Virus record (IMG/VR): IMGVR_UViG_3300018414_000016
Location: 1 to 21,871 of that record
From: a virus
Length of the DNA: 21,871 nucleotides
Direction: 5' to 3' (one strand)
How positions within the stretch are numbered: the stretch's first letter is position 1; the number at the start of each line of letters is the position of its first letter. This document shows, piece by piece, positions 13,862 to 21,010 of this stretch. The position numbers and the translations under genes were made by a program. The notes under the pieces were generated by a model, which saw only the letters and a program-made list of their open reading frames with translations, was not told the origin of the DNA and searched no databases.

Positions 13862-14350
13862 TTATCCGTGATTTGCAAATTCTTTGTGGAGTTCTTCGCG
13901 CTTGGCGCGTACAGCTTCGGCTGCTTGTTCTTTTACACAAAATGAACCTAAATAGTACTGGATACCATTACAGCTTATTTGTGCAACCCATCTGTTATTC
14001 ACTTCGTTGAAATAAACGCCTTTGTATCCTGATTTGTTAGTACTAGGAGTCCTAGTATTTCGAGTATTCTCAAACCTTGTTGCCTCTCTTAAATTAGATA
14101 TACGATTATCTTCTGTATTGTTATTGATATGATCTAACTCATTTTGTGGAAATTCTCCATACACATATAACCATGCAAGCCTATGTGCTTTATAAAGCTT
14201 TCCTTTAGCTAAAATTTCTATATATCTCCTACCCGTTCTCATTTTAGGTGACTTTCCAACCCAGCCATATCTATCAGATTTTATCCAAGTGAATATTCCT
14301 GTGTCTGGATTATAATTTAAAATTTCTTTTAATTCTTCTTGAGTAATCAT
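13862..14350 (-). CDS. HNH endonuclease with AP2 domain
   Basis: The 162-residue protein has ATG 14350 after AAAGGAAACTAA. The N-terminal part (LNYNPDTGIFTWIKS) is the usual start of this family. The HNH core is AHRLAWLYVYGEFPQNELDHINNNTEDNRISNLRE in outline: H near 55, the DH pair near 74, and NNN and NLR following. The linker NKSGYKGVYFNE leads into a short AP2-type domain (RWVAQISCNGIQYYLGSF). It is intact with all classical HNH residues, unlike the homologue at 9322. Likely a free-standing homing endonuclease driven by its own operator-bearing promoter. Confidence 0.9.
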   Translation of the reverse strand: MITQEELKEILNYNPDTGIFTWIKSDRYGWVGKSPKMRTGRRYIEILAKGKLYKAHRLAWLYVYGEFPQNELDHINNNTEDNRISNLREATRFENTRNTRTPSTNKSGYKGVYFNEVNNRWVAQISCNGIQYYLGSFCVKEQAAEAVRAKREELHKEFANHG

Positions 14351-14436
14351 TTAGTTTCCTTTATCATCAGTTATCGAGAGAAATACAGGGAAAGCGGTGA
14401 TAAGTCGCCTTTCGGATGCCTCCTATCCCTATATTG
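14351..14436 (-). promoter_or_regulatory. Structured leader of the HNH gene at 13862
   Basis: The roughly 86-base leader can form an outer stem AGGGA/TCCCT (from ATAGGGAT and TTCCCTGTAT), an inner GATA/TATC and a small CC-GAAA-GG hairpin. A Shine-Dalgarno-like TAGGAGG inside it has no start codon nearby. A regulatory fold is possible; evidence is only complementarity by eye. Confidence 0.35.
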
Positions 14437-14443
14437 AAACACA

Positions 14444-14472
14444 ATTATAACACAGTATTTCTACTGTGTCAA
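14444..14472 (-). promoter_or_regulatory. Consensus sigma-70 promoter containing a perfect palindrome
   Basis: Minus strand TTGACA (14472-14467), 17 bases, TATAAT (14449-14444), a twelve of twelve match. The spacer is nearly filled by ACACAGTA (14450-14457), TTTC, TACTGTGT (14462-14469), a perfect 8-bp dyad overlapping the -35 box, placed where a repressor would block RNA polymerase. Confidence 0.85.
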
Positions 14473-14488
14473 GTACTCTTGTGCTTTA

Positions 14489-15718
14489 TTAGCTGTTTAC
14501 ACGAGTATTAGCACTTGTAGGGTTACCAGAGCCTGTCATTGTGCCGAGATTGACAATACCATTACTGATATGTTGATTTTGAGCAACTAAAGTTGCAAGT
14601 GCATTTGCCAAAGTCTGATATTGTTGCTGTGCTTGAAGTTGCATTTGTTGCTGGTTAACATTTTGTGTAACATTCACAGCCACACCGTTTGTAGCAGCAG
14701 TCAATTTTTGATCTCCACGCAACTCAATAATTTCATTAGCTTGGGTTGTGATAATACGATCAAGATTTGCTTGATTAATAGACTGAATCAAAGAACGAGT
14801 GCGGTCACCATCATTATTAATTGCTTGAGTGATAGCCCAAGAATTTTGAAGACCAGATGATGCCAGATTAGCAAATCCAAGAGCATTTGCAGCCTGCAAT
14901 GTATCTATTTTATCTGCTGTAGCAACTTCAGTTGCAATAATCTGTGCAGTTGTGTCAGAAACATTTTTATTGATTGCAAATTGACCTTGCAAATTAGCCA
15001 CATTAGCTGCATTAATCAAGTTAGTTATGTCAGATTGAGCACCAGCCAAAGCCAATTGACTCTGACCTTCTGCATAAGGGATGGAACCCTTAATATCTCC
15101 CAATGTCTGCAACACTGCATTGTTTTGCTGAGTTTCTACAACGCCAGCTAAGCCTGCTTGCAATTGTGTAGGAGTGACACAACCATCTCCATTAATGCCG
15201 TTGCGATTACCAAATGCACCATTACCAAAAAGTGCGCCTGCCAAAATACCACCTAAAACACCAGCGCCTAAACCGGCACCGGCCCCTGCCATACCACCTG
15301 TAGATGGAGCAGTGAATAAATTCAAACCAGATGTATCCATTTCAGTTCCTTTATGTACATGGCTGTGTTCGCCATGCGAATGTTTATGTTTGTGCTTTTT
15401 ATGTTTCTTTTTGGATTGTGTAGCATGAGCTACAGCAGCGACTTGCGAGACAGGAGCCTCTTGAGGAATTACATTTAAGTCGTGCTTTGCACCGTTGTAT
15501 GTCACAGACACAGTGCTTGGGATAGAACCTGTATGGCTCTTTAATTGAAACTTAACTTTATCGCCTTGAGCAACGTTAAAGTTGTGGATGGGTACTTCAG
15601 AGTTGTTAACAAAAGCCCTAATGTCAGTGTGCTCAGGAAAAATAACACCAACATTGCCAGCCGTAGGCATATCAACTTCATTTGTGAAAGCTCCTATAGA
15701 GCCTGAGTGTGTCCACAT
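14489..15718 (-). CDS. Modular protein with His/Lys-rich linker and internal start, 409 aa
   Basis: ATG 15718 follows AAGGATAATT. Residues 1-88 look like a beta-sandwich domain (GNVGVIFPEHTDIRAFVN; DKVKFQLKSH; STVSVTYNGAKHDLNVI). Residues about 101-124 are an extreme Lys/His run (KKKHKKHKHKHSHGEHSH) able to bind metal or polyanions. Residues about 139-170 are Gly/Ala-rich and hydrophobic (GAGAGLGAGVLGGILAGALF). The rest is a long helical region with Asn/Gln-rich segments. An in-frame ATG at 15340 (Met127) is preceded by AAAGGAACTGAA, a ribosome site as good as those of real genes here, so a second 283-residue product is likely. The gene has its own promoter. It could be a virion structural or DNA-associated protein; I do not recognise the family. 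Confidence 0.78.
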   Translation of the reverse strand: MWTHSGSIGAFTNEVDMPTAGNVGVIFPEHTDIRAFVNNSEVPIHNFNVAQGDKVKFQLKSHTGSIPSTVSVTYNGAKHDLNVIPQEAPVSQVAAVAHATQSKKKHKKHKHKHSHGEHSHVHKGTEMDTSGLNLFTAPSTGGMAGAGAGLGAGVLGGILAGALFGNGAFGNRNGINGDGCVTPTQLQAGLAGVVETQQNNAVLQTLGDIKGSIPYAEGQSQLALAGAQSDITNLINAANVANLQGQFAINKNVSDTTAQIIATEVATADKIDTLQAANALGFANLASSGLQNSWAITQAINNDGDRTRSLIQSINQANLDRIITTQANEIIELRGDQKLTAATNGVAVNVTQNVNQQQMQLQAQQQYQTLANALATLVAQNQHISNGIVNLGTMTGSGNPTSANTRVNS

Positions 15719-15813
15719 AATTATCCTTCGTTATGTGTGCCAGAGGAATTCCTTGTGAGAATTCCCGCTATCGGGAGATAGCTTTCCAAGAGAAGCTTGT
15801 ATGTCTCTCAGAT
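15719..15813 (-). promoter_or_regulatory. Hairpin-rich leader of the gene at 14489
   Basis: About 95 bases between the predicted transcript start and the ATG contain GCTATC-TCCC-GATAGC, an AGCTT/AAGCT hairpin and the GGAATTC/GAATTCC inverted repeat, in series. They may stabilise the mRNA; this is inference. Confidence 0.4.
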
Positions 15814-15819
15814 GTCGTT

Positions 15820-15848
15820 ATTATACATGCAATACCTCTAGAAGTCAA
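15820..15848 (-). promoter_or_regulatory. Sigma-70 promoter of the gene at 14489
   Basis: Minus strand TTGACT (15848-15843), 17 bases, TATAAT (15825-15820), eleven of twelve consensus positions, about 100 bases upstream of the ATG. Confidence 0.8.
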
Positions 15849-15914
15849 TAGATAATTAGTAAAAGGACAATACGTTACAAGACACATGTGTAAGCAGATT
15901 ATTACAATTTAAGC

Positions 15915-15943
15915 TTGCATAATTATTTTGTGTGGGATATACT
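15915..15943 (+). promoter_or_regulatory. Probable promoter of the RNA-repair operon
   Basis: TTGCAT (15915-15920), 17 bases, TATACT (15938-15943), 32 bases before the ATG at 15976. The -35 box is weak, so activation or early-gene factors may be needed. Confidence 0.5.
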
Positions 15944-15975
15944 GCGTTTGTAATTAATTTTTAAAGGAGAAAAAG

Positions 15976-17088
15976 ATGCATGTATTAGAATATTTGAAAA
16001 CATATAGTCTTGCAGAACTTACAAATGAGTTCTACATTAAAGTAAAAGATTACCCAGAACACAATCTAGTTGTCTTGAACTACGATCAGATTGAAAGTCC
16101 TAAAGCGCACCCTATTGTCATGGAATGTAGAGGGCTTATTCTTGGTAATGGTGGAGATGGATATTATGTAGTATCTCGAAGCTTTGACCGTTTCTTCAAT
16201 TATGGAGAACAACCTGACACACAAACACACATTGATTTCAGGAAAGCTGCTTGTTATGAGAAGATTGACGGAAGCTTGATTCGTATCTATAATCACAAAG
16301 GTGTTTGGTTTGTAGCCACACGAGGAACAGCTTTTGCTGAGAGTGATGTAAATGGATTTGATATTACTTTTAAGGAATTAGTGTTTAAAGCTTTGGGTGT
16401 ATTTACAGAAGGAGAATTCCAACACAAATGTTATAGTCATTTAGATATGGGTGTGACTTATATTTGTGAGATTGTTTCTCTGGAAAATAGAGTAGTGAAG
16501 CGTTATTCTGGGTACAAACTATATTTTCTAGCAGCAAGGGATAACACAGATTACTCCTTTGTTACAGATCATGAGTACTTTAGTGCTAGAAAGATCGGCA
16601 TGTATTCACCAGATGCTTTCTCATTTGGTTCTGTAGAAGACTGCTTAGAAACTGCAAAACACCTAAAAGACTTAGATGAAGGGTATGTTGTGTATCAAGA
16701 TGGAATTCCTGTATGTAAGATTAAGAGTCCTGCCTATGTTTTAGTCCACGCCATACGTGGAGAAGGATTGAATCCTAAGCGTATTATGCAGATCGTCTTG
16801 ACAGGAGAAACTCCTGAATATTTGACATACTTTCCTGAAGATGAACCGATGTTTACTCCTTATGAGGAAGCTTTAGAACTGCTGAAGCTTGATATAGGTA
16901 ATAAATATTCTGAAACAAAAGAGATTGAAGATCAGAAAACATTCGCTCTATCTGTAAAAGACTATTGCTATTCAAGTGTACTATTCCAGTGCAAAAAGAA
17001 TGGCACACAACCTATGCCAACATTTGAAGCTCAAACAGAACTTTCTAAAATGCGTATGTTGGAACATTATTTAAATAAAGGAGACTGA
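15976..17088 (+). CDS. RNA ligase, T4 Rnl1 family
   Basis: The 370-residue protein (T4 Rnl1 has 374) has ATG 15976 after AAAGGAGAAAAAG. Nucleotidyltransferase motifs are in order: ECRGLIL upstream (about 50-56), motif I EKIDGSLIRIY with the adenylated Lys96, motif III-like YICEIVSLENRVV (about 160), motif IV DEGYVVY (about 236) and motif V VCKIKSPAYV (about 246). It joins 5'-phosphate and 3'-OH RNA ends using ATP. In T4 it works with polynucleotide kinase to repair tRNA cut by host anticodon nucleases; the kinase homologue lies two genes downstream. All key residues are present, so it should be active. Confidence 0.9.
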   Translation: MHVLEYLKTYSLAELTNEFYIKVKDYPEHNLVVLNYDQIESPKAHPIVMECRGLILGNGGDGYYVVSRSFDRFFNYGEQPDTQTHIDFRKAACYEKIDGSLIRIYNHKGVWFVATRGTAFAESDVNGFDITFKELVFKALGVFTEGEFQHKCYSHLDMGVTYICEIVSLENRVVKRYSGYKLYFLAARDNTDYSFVTDHEYFSARKIGMYSPDAFSFGSVEDCLETAKHLKDLDEGYVVYQDGIPVCKIKSPAYVLVHAIRGEGLNPKRIMQIVLTGETPEYLTYFPEDEPMFTPYEEALELLKLDIGNKYSETKEIEDQKTFALSVKDYCYSSVLFQCKKNGTQPMPTFEAQTELSKMRMLEHYLNKGD

Positions 17089-17090
17089 TA

Positions 17091-17804
17091 ATGAAATATA
17101 TGGGAAGTAAGTCAAGACATGCTAAAGAATTACTGTCAATAATTCTAGCTAATAGGGTAGATGGTCAGTGGTATGTAGAACCATTTGTAGGTGGTGCTAA
17201 CATGATTGATAAGGTAGATGGTAATCGGATTGGTGCAGACTGTAATGAATATCTTATTAGTTTTTTAATTGCTCTACAAAAAGGTTATAAACCTCCTGAA
17301 AATATGAATCTTCAAATGTATGAAGATATTCGTGACAATAAACAAAAATATGATATGGCTACAGTTGGTTGTGTAGGTTTCTGTTTCACTTATGCTGCAA
17401 AGTGGTTTGGAGGGTTCATTGGCAACTCTAAAGATGTTGTTTGTGCAGGTCGTGACAGGATAGGTGAGAGTTATAGGAGTGTAGAGAAAGCTCGTAAGCA
17501 AGTAGAAGGTATTAACCTTTTTGTGTGTAAGTACAACGAGCTTGCAATTCCTGACAACTCGATTATCTACTGTGACCCACCTTACAAGGGTACAACAAAA
17601 TATAAAGATAGTTTTGATCACGAACCTTTTTATGAATGGTGTCGTCAGAAGCATAGAGAAGGTCATCAAATATTTGTTTCAGAGTATCAGATGCCTGATG
17701 ATTTTATTTGTGTTTGGTCTAAAGAGGTAAACAATAGCCTTACAAAAAATACAGGAAGTAAAAAAGGTATTGAAAAACTTTTTACTTTAAATAAAGGAGA
17801 ATAA
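17091..17804 (+). CDS. DNA N6-adenine methyltransferase, D12 (Dam-like) class
   Basis: The 237-residue protein has ATG 17091, with its ribosome site AAAGGAG inside the end of the RNA ligase gene and the start two bases after that stop. KYMGSKSRHAKEL at the N-terminus and YVEPFVGGANM (about 29-39) form the SAM-binding motif. IIYCDPPYKGTTKY (about 158-171) holds the catalytic DPPY of group alpha (D12) enzymes. The C-terminus has IFVSEYQMPDDF. The target sequence is not given by the protein. In phages such enzymes protect DNA from restriction or mark it. It shares an operon with RNA-repair genes, with no evident mechanistic link. Confidence 0.9.
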   Translation: MKYMGSKSRHAKELLSIILANRVDGQWYVEPFVGGANMIDKVDGNRIGADCNEYLISFLIALQKGYKPPENMNLQMYEDIRDNKQKYDMATVGCVGFCFTYAAKWFGGFIGNSKDVVCAGRDRIGESYRSVEKARKQVEGINLFVCKYNELAIPDNSIIYCDPPYKGTTKYKDSFDHEPFYEWCRQKHREGHQIFVSEYQMPDDFICVWSKEVNNSLTKNTGSKKGIEKLFTLNKGE

Positions 17805-17805
17805 A

Positions 17806-18681
17806 TTGAAAGCAATATTGACAATCGGAATATCAGGCTCTGGAAAATCCACATGGGCAAGCTTACAATATAATGAGTTTGATTATGAAATTATCAACAG
17901 GGACAACCTTAGATGGCAAATCTCAGGAACAACTGGTTGGAAAGACTATAAATTTAATAAGAAAATTGAGAAAGCTGTAACTGAAGCTCAAGAAGCTCTT
18001 ATTGTAGAGTGTGCTAAATATGGAAATAACATCATCATAGCTGACACAAACTTGAACCCTGCAACTCGTGAACGTCTTATTAAATTGTGTGAATCTCTAG
18101 GCTTTGAAGTAGAGATTAAAGAGTTTCCAATCACATTGGAAGAAGCTTGGAAGCGAGATCAGTTCAGAGGAGTGTTTAGTGTAGGACGTGATGTTATTTA
18201 CAAGCAGTGGCAACAATGGCTTGATTACAAAGGAGAACGTTATGTACCAGACTTGTCTAAGCCTAAAGCTGCTATATTTGATATTGATGGTACATTAGCG
18301 CACATGGATGGAAAGCGAGGAGCTTTTGAATGGAGTAAAGTTGGAGGAGATTCTTTAGACGCTAATGTACTCCGTATATTGGACGCTTATTTCTCTAGTG
18401 GTTATAAAATTCTAATTGTCTCAGGGAGGGATAACATTTGTAGGGAAGAAACTAAACAATGGCTTTTGGATAAAGATGTAATATATCATCAACTAAATAT
18501 GCGCTCTAAAGGTGACATGCGCAAAGACACAATCGTCAAGAAGGAAATATTTGACATAGACATTGCACCACACTATAATGTTGAAGTTGTGTTTGATGAC
18601 AGACCATCTGTTGTAAGAGGATGGTTGTCGATAGGTATCCCAAAAGTTATATGTGTAGGAGACCCTTATCTTGAATTCTAG
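17806..18681 (+). CDS. Polynucleotide kinase / 3'-phosphatase, T4 Pnk-like
   Basis: The 291-residue protein (T4 Pnk 301) starts with TTG at 17806 behind AAAGGAGAATAAA; no ATG is nearby. The N-terminal kinase has P-loop ILTIGISGSGKSTWA (residues 5-19), IINRDNLRW (about 30-38) and ADTNLNPATRERL (substrate-binding). The C-terminal HAD phosphatase starts at AAIFDIDGTLAHM (about 158-170) with the DxDGT nucleophile, followed by ILIVSGRD and VVFDDRPSVVRGW. It phosphorylates RNA or DNA 5'-OH and removes 3' or 2',3'-cyclic phosphates, preparing ends for the ligase two genes upstream. All signature motifs are intact. The stop is overlapped by the HNH start. Confidence 0.92.
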   Translation: MKAILTIGISGSGKSTWASLQYNEFDYEIINRDNLRWQISGTTGWKDYKFNKKIEKAVTEAQEALIVECAKYGNNIIIADTNLNPATRERLIKLCESLGFEVEIKEFPITLEEAWKRDQFRGVFSVGRDVIYKQWQQWLDYKGERYVPDLSKPKAAIFDIDGTLAHMDGKRGAFEWSKVGGDSLDANVLRILDAYFSSGYKILIVSGRDNICREETKQWLLDKDVIYHQLNMRSKGDMRKDTIVKKEIFDIDIAPHYNVEVVFDDRPSVVRGWLSIGIPKVICVGDPYLEF

Positions 18682-19255
18682 AACTATATATTTCAATGTT
18701 GTAAATGATCTTTTCTATATTGATAATTCAAGTCCAACACTACTAAGATGGAAACAAGACAGATTCGGTAGTAGAAAGATGTGTAGAGTTATAAGGCACA
18801 AAGGAGATATTGCAGGAGGTGTTCAAGATGATGGTTATCATAAAGTACTTGTAAATGGTAAATATCACTCGAATCATAGAGTCTTATATTGTCTCTATAA
18901 TTCTGTTGATTTGGAGTCAAAAGACGTCATAGACCATGTAGATGGTGATACTTTTAATAACGCATCAGATAATCTAAGAATTGTTGATAGAAAACTAAAT
19001 TCTAGAAATAGGGTAATGCCTTCAAATAATGTATCAGGAGTTGTCGGTGTTCATTGGCAATACTCTGGTACGAATAAATATGCTGTAGCTAGTTGGTATG
19101 TTGATAACGTACTATGTAGGAAGAGGTTTTCAGTGACAAAACTTGGAGAAGACGAAGCATTTAGATTAGCTTGTGAATGTCGATATAAAATGGTTACTGA
19201 AATTGGAAGTTACACGGATAGGCACGGAAAGGAGAAGAATTTATGCACAAACTGA
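18671..19255 (+). CDS. HNH endonuclease with AP2 domain, wedged in the RNA-repair operon
   Basis: The 194-residue protein starts with TTG at 18671, nine bases after AGGAG, inside the last codons of the kinase; the next Met would remove the conserved N-terminus (LFYIDNSSPTLLRWK). The HNH core is NHRVLYCLYN (about 68-77), then DVIDHVDGDTFNNASDNLRI (about 84-103), with DH, N and NLR residues in place. An AP2-type domain follows (NNVSGVVGVHWQ...WYVDNVLCRKRFSVTKLGEDEAFRLACE). Its tail ...HGKEKN contains the ribosome site of the next gene. It is clearly a homologue of the proteins at 9322 and 13862 and probably invaded the operon between kinase and nucleotidyltransferase genes. Confidence 0.87.
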   Translation: MNSRTIYFNVVNDLFYIDNSSPTLLRWKQDRFGSRKMCRVIRHKGDIAGGVQDDGYHKVLVNGKYHSNHRVLYCLYNSVDLESKDVIDHVDGDTFNNASDNLRIVDRKLNSRNRVMPSNNVSGVVGVHWQYSGTNKYAVASWYVDNVLCRKRFSVTKLGEDEAFRLACECRYKMVTEIGSYTDRHGKEKNLCTN

Positions 19256-19716
19256 TTGAAGATTTTGCAACATTCATTATTCCAGTTGGAAGTAGAGTAA
19301 CATGCAATCCTGCACCAACAGACACAGATCAAGACTATCTTGTAAAATCTGCTTGTGAACTAGATCAAGAGAATATTGAAGAAACACTACATAAGGATGG
19401 ATATGTATTCTGTGGGAATGAAGAATATGATAGTTTTGGAGAAGACTCAACTTTTACAGCTTGGAGAAAAGGAGATATTAATTATATTGTAACAAACGAT
19501 GAGGGATTCTTCTTAAAGTTTTTAGAAGCAACAGCAATTGCTAAGAAATATAATCTATTAGAAAAGCAAGAAAGGGTTGACTTATTTCAATGGATGCTCT
19601 ATGATGAATTTTATCCAGCATTAGATAATTATTTAGACAGTATTGGCATAAACTATCCTCCTAGTGTTGATGAAGTTATTATGGCTATTAGGAAATACAA
19701 TAAGCAAGCTTTTTAA
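19243..19716 (+). CDS. Putative nucleotidyltransferase-fold protein, 157 aa
   Basis: ATG 19243 follows AAGGAGAAGAATTT, which lies within the HNH gene, giving a 13-base overlap. Residues 15-35 (PVGSRVTCNPAP then TDTDQDYLV) fit the polymerase-beta-type nucleotidyltransferase signature: GS, about eleven residues, then D-x-D. The rest has FTAWRKGDINYIVTNDEGFF (a possible third strand) and a helical C-terminus (ERVDLFQWMLYDEF). Small phage proteins of this type are known as minimal nucleotidyltransferases with no fixed substrate. Standing downstream of RNA ligase and kinase, it could add nucleotides to RNA ends during repair; this is inference from motif and location. Confidence 0.65.
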   Translation: MHKLIEDFATFIIPVGSRVTCNPAPTDTDQDYLVKSACELDQENIEETLHKDGYVFCGNEEYDSFGEDSTFTAWRKGDINYIVTNDEGFFLKFLEATAIAKKYNLLEKQERVDLFQWMLYDEFYPALDNYLDSIGINYPPSVDEVIMAIRKYNKQAF

Positions 19717-20054
19717 GTTAGTATGTCTGCAATTTACAACAAAATATTAACACCAATAATATTAGTAAACTTGAAACATAGTGGGTTTCTAAGCTGAAAG
19801 AAGCATCACAAAATAGCAACACAATTTAAGCGTAATATTTCTCCCTCTTGAGCTTTTAAGTTCTTGTGGGAGAACCTCTCATTTCTTCATTTTTACCCTC
19901 TAATTCTTCAATTTCCTTCCTAAAACAATTCTGTTTATAAAGCTTTCCCTTTAGTATTGTTCAAAATCATATATGTTTCTGGTACACAATTCTGTGTATT
20001 TCTTGCCATATAGCCTAAAATATCGTTAATACTCTATTAACTTTATAGCCTCTT
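19717..20054. other. AT-rich intergenic region without recognised gene
   Basis: About 340 bases with no supported frame. CTCCC (19841-19845) and GGGAG (19868-19872) bracket an imperfect hairpin with AGCTT/AAGTT inside, followed by T-rich sequence, which may end the RNA-repair operon; the plus strand is strongly T- and C-rich from 19840 to 20090. No promoter of consensus quality is seen. Confidence 0.5.
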
Positions 20055-20357
20055 TTAGCTCTCTATTTTACCCTTCTCATCTCGCTTTACAGCATAACAA
20101 TTGTGTTGTGTGGGATGTACAAACACGTCTATTTGTTGTTCAAAATAGGGCGATATTTGAGGTTGTAAATTTGGATATAAAATTTTTATGAGGGTCATAT
20201 CTGTTCCAGATATTGATAATTTTGTGGTAGAAAATATCTGAAAGGGAGAGTTTTCAGGATGCTGGGAAGTGTTGTGTGTAAGTGACATTTGGAAAGGTTG
20301 TGAGAGGCATATTGGCGGTTTAACGCGGCTTTGGGAGGGGCTTGTAGTATCCTTCAC
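20055..20357 (-). CDS. Doubtful ORF, up to 100 aa
   Basis: The frame opens with GTG at 20357, but the N-terminal half is low-complexity Ser/Pro/Gln/Thr sequence unlike a folded protein. An internal ATG at 20198 preceded by GGAACAG gives 47 residues (MTLIKILYPNLQPQISPYFE..., ending KRDEKGKIES) that look more plausible. No promoter or terminator is attached. It may be a small gene, a remnant of a longer one, or chance. Confidence 0.25.
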   Translation of the reverse strand: MKDTTSPSQSRVKPPICLSQPFQMSLTHNTSQHPENSPFQIFSTTKLSISGTDMTLIKILYPNLQPQISPYFEQQIDVFVHPTQHNCYAVKRDEKGKIES

Positions 20358-20951
20358 GATTATAAAATATCTTTAAAATCAAGGACTTACGACACGTTGG
20401 CAGACAACAAGAAGCAAACAACTGTTTGAGTGTTATCACGTCTACAACAGTAGAAGCGATTAGAAGCCTTTAGAGACGTTATAACCAATCTTGGTAGGGT
20501 TATAGCTTCGTGGTGATTTAAAGCGCTCTGGCGTTGATCTGATGCGATCTGAGAGGGTTTGGATGTGGATGCTACTCACTATGTGCTAACTTATTGCAAT
20601 AACTGGTTATTTGGCTGTTACTGACTATCGAGTCATTTAATAATTTTCAAGGTTCTTTGTTAATGACTAAGAAGTCATTAAGGCATTCTTCCAAGTGCCA
20701 CCACAAATTTACCTTCAGAAATCCTAAAACTGTATAGGCACTCCTACCAGCACACTTCAGGAATTACAAACAGTACACTCTAATCAACCTTACAGCCATC
20801 GTGCAAGCCACACTACCAACGTCACTCTCACACCTGCCACGCTTCGAGCCAGCACAAGCTAAGCCACGTTGCCAACATCACAGCAAGCGAAACAATAAGC
20901 ATTTGTAATTTATGTTAAATTAATTGAACATTTTGTATAAATGCTTTGCAC
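20358..20951. other. Long non-coding region with palindromes and diverged repeats
   Basis: About 590 bases without a supported gene. It contains the palindrome TTATTGCAATAA (20591-20602), ATAACTGGTTAT next to it, two TGACT-N4-AGTCA dyads (20622-20635 and 20661-20680), a pair of 21-bp repeats (20805-20825 and 20861-20881), and an AT-rich stretch (about 20895-20945) with AGCATTT/AAATGCT arms. Candidates are a regulatory hub, a packaging site or an origin; none is proven. Confidence 0.55.
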
Positions 20952-20979
20952 AAATGACAAAGCCGCCCTTCGAGGCGGC
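20952..20979 (-). terminator. Intrinsic terminator of the small-protein operon
   Basis: GCCGCC (20962-20967), loop CTTCGA, GGCGGC (20974-20979): a perfect 6-bp GC stem. Read on the minus strand it is followed by TTTGTCATTTG and lies about 30 bases past the stop of the 45-residue gene. Confidence 0.8.
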
Positions 20980-21010
20980 CTGTAAGAACTCTGGATAATT
21001 TTAAATAGTG

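Noticed and set aside
20900-20935. Plus-strand promoter in the AT-rich stretch (TATAAA-like)
   Set aside because: No acceptable -35 box at 16-18 bases and no plus-strand gene follows; the sequence leads into a minus-strand terminator.
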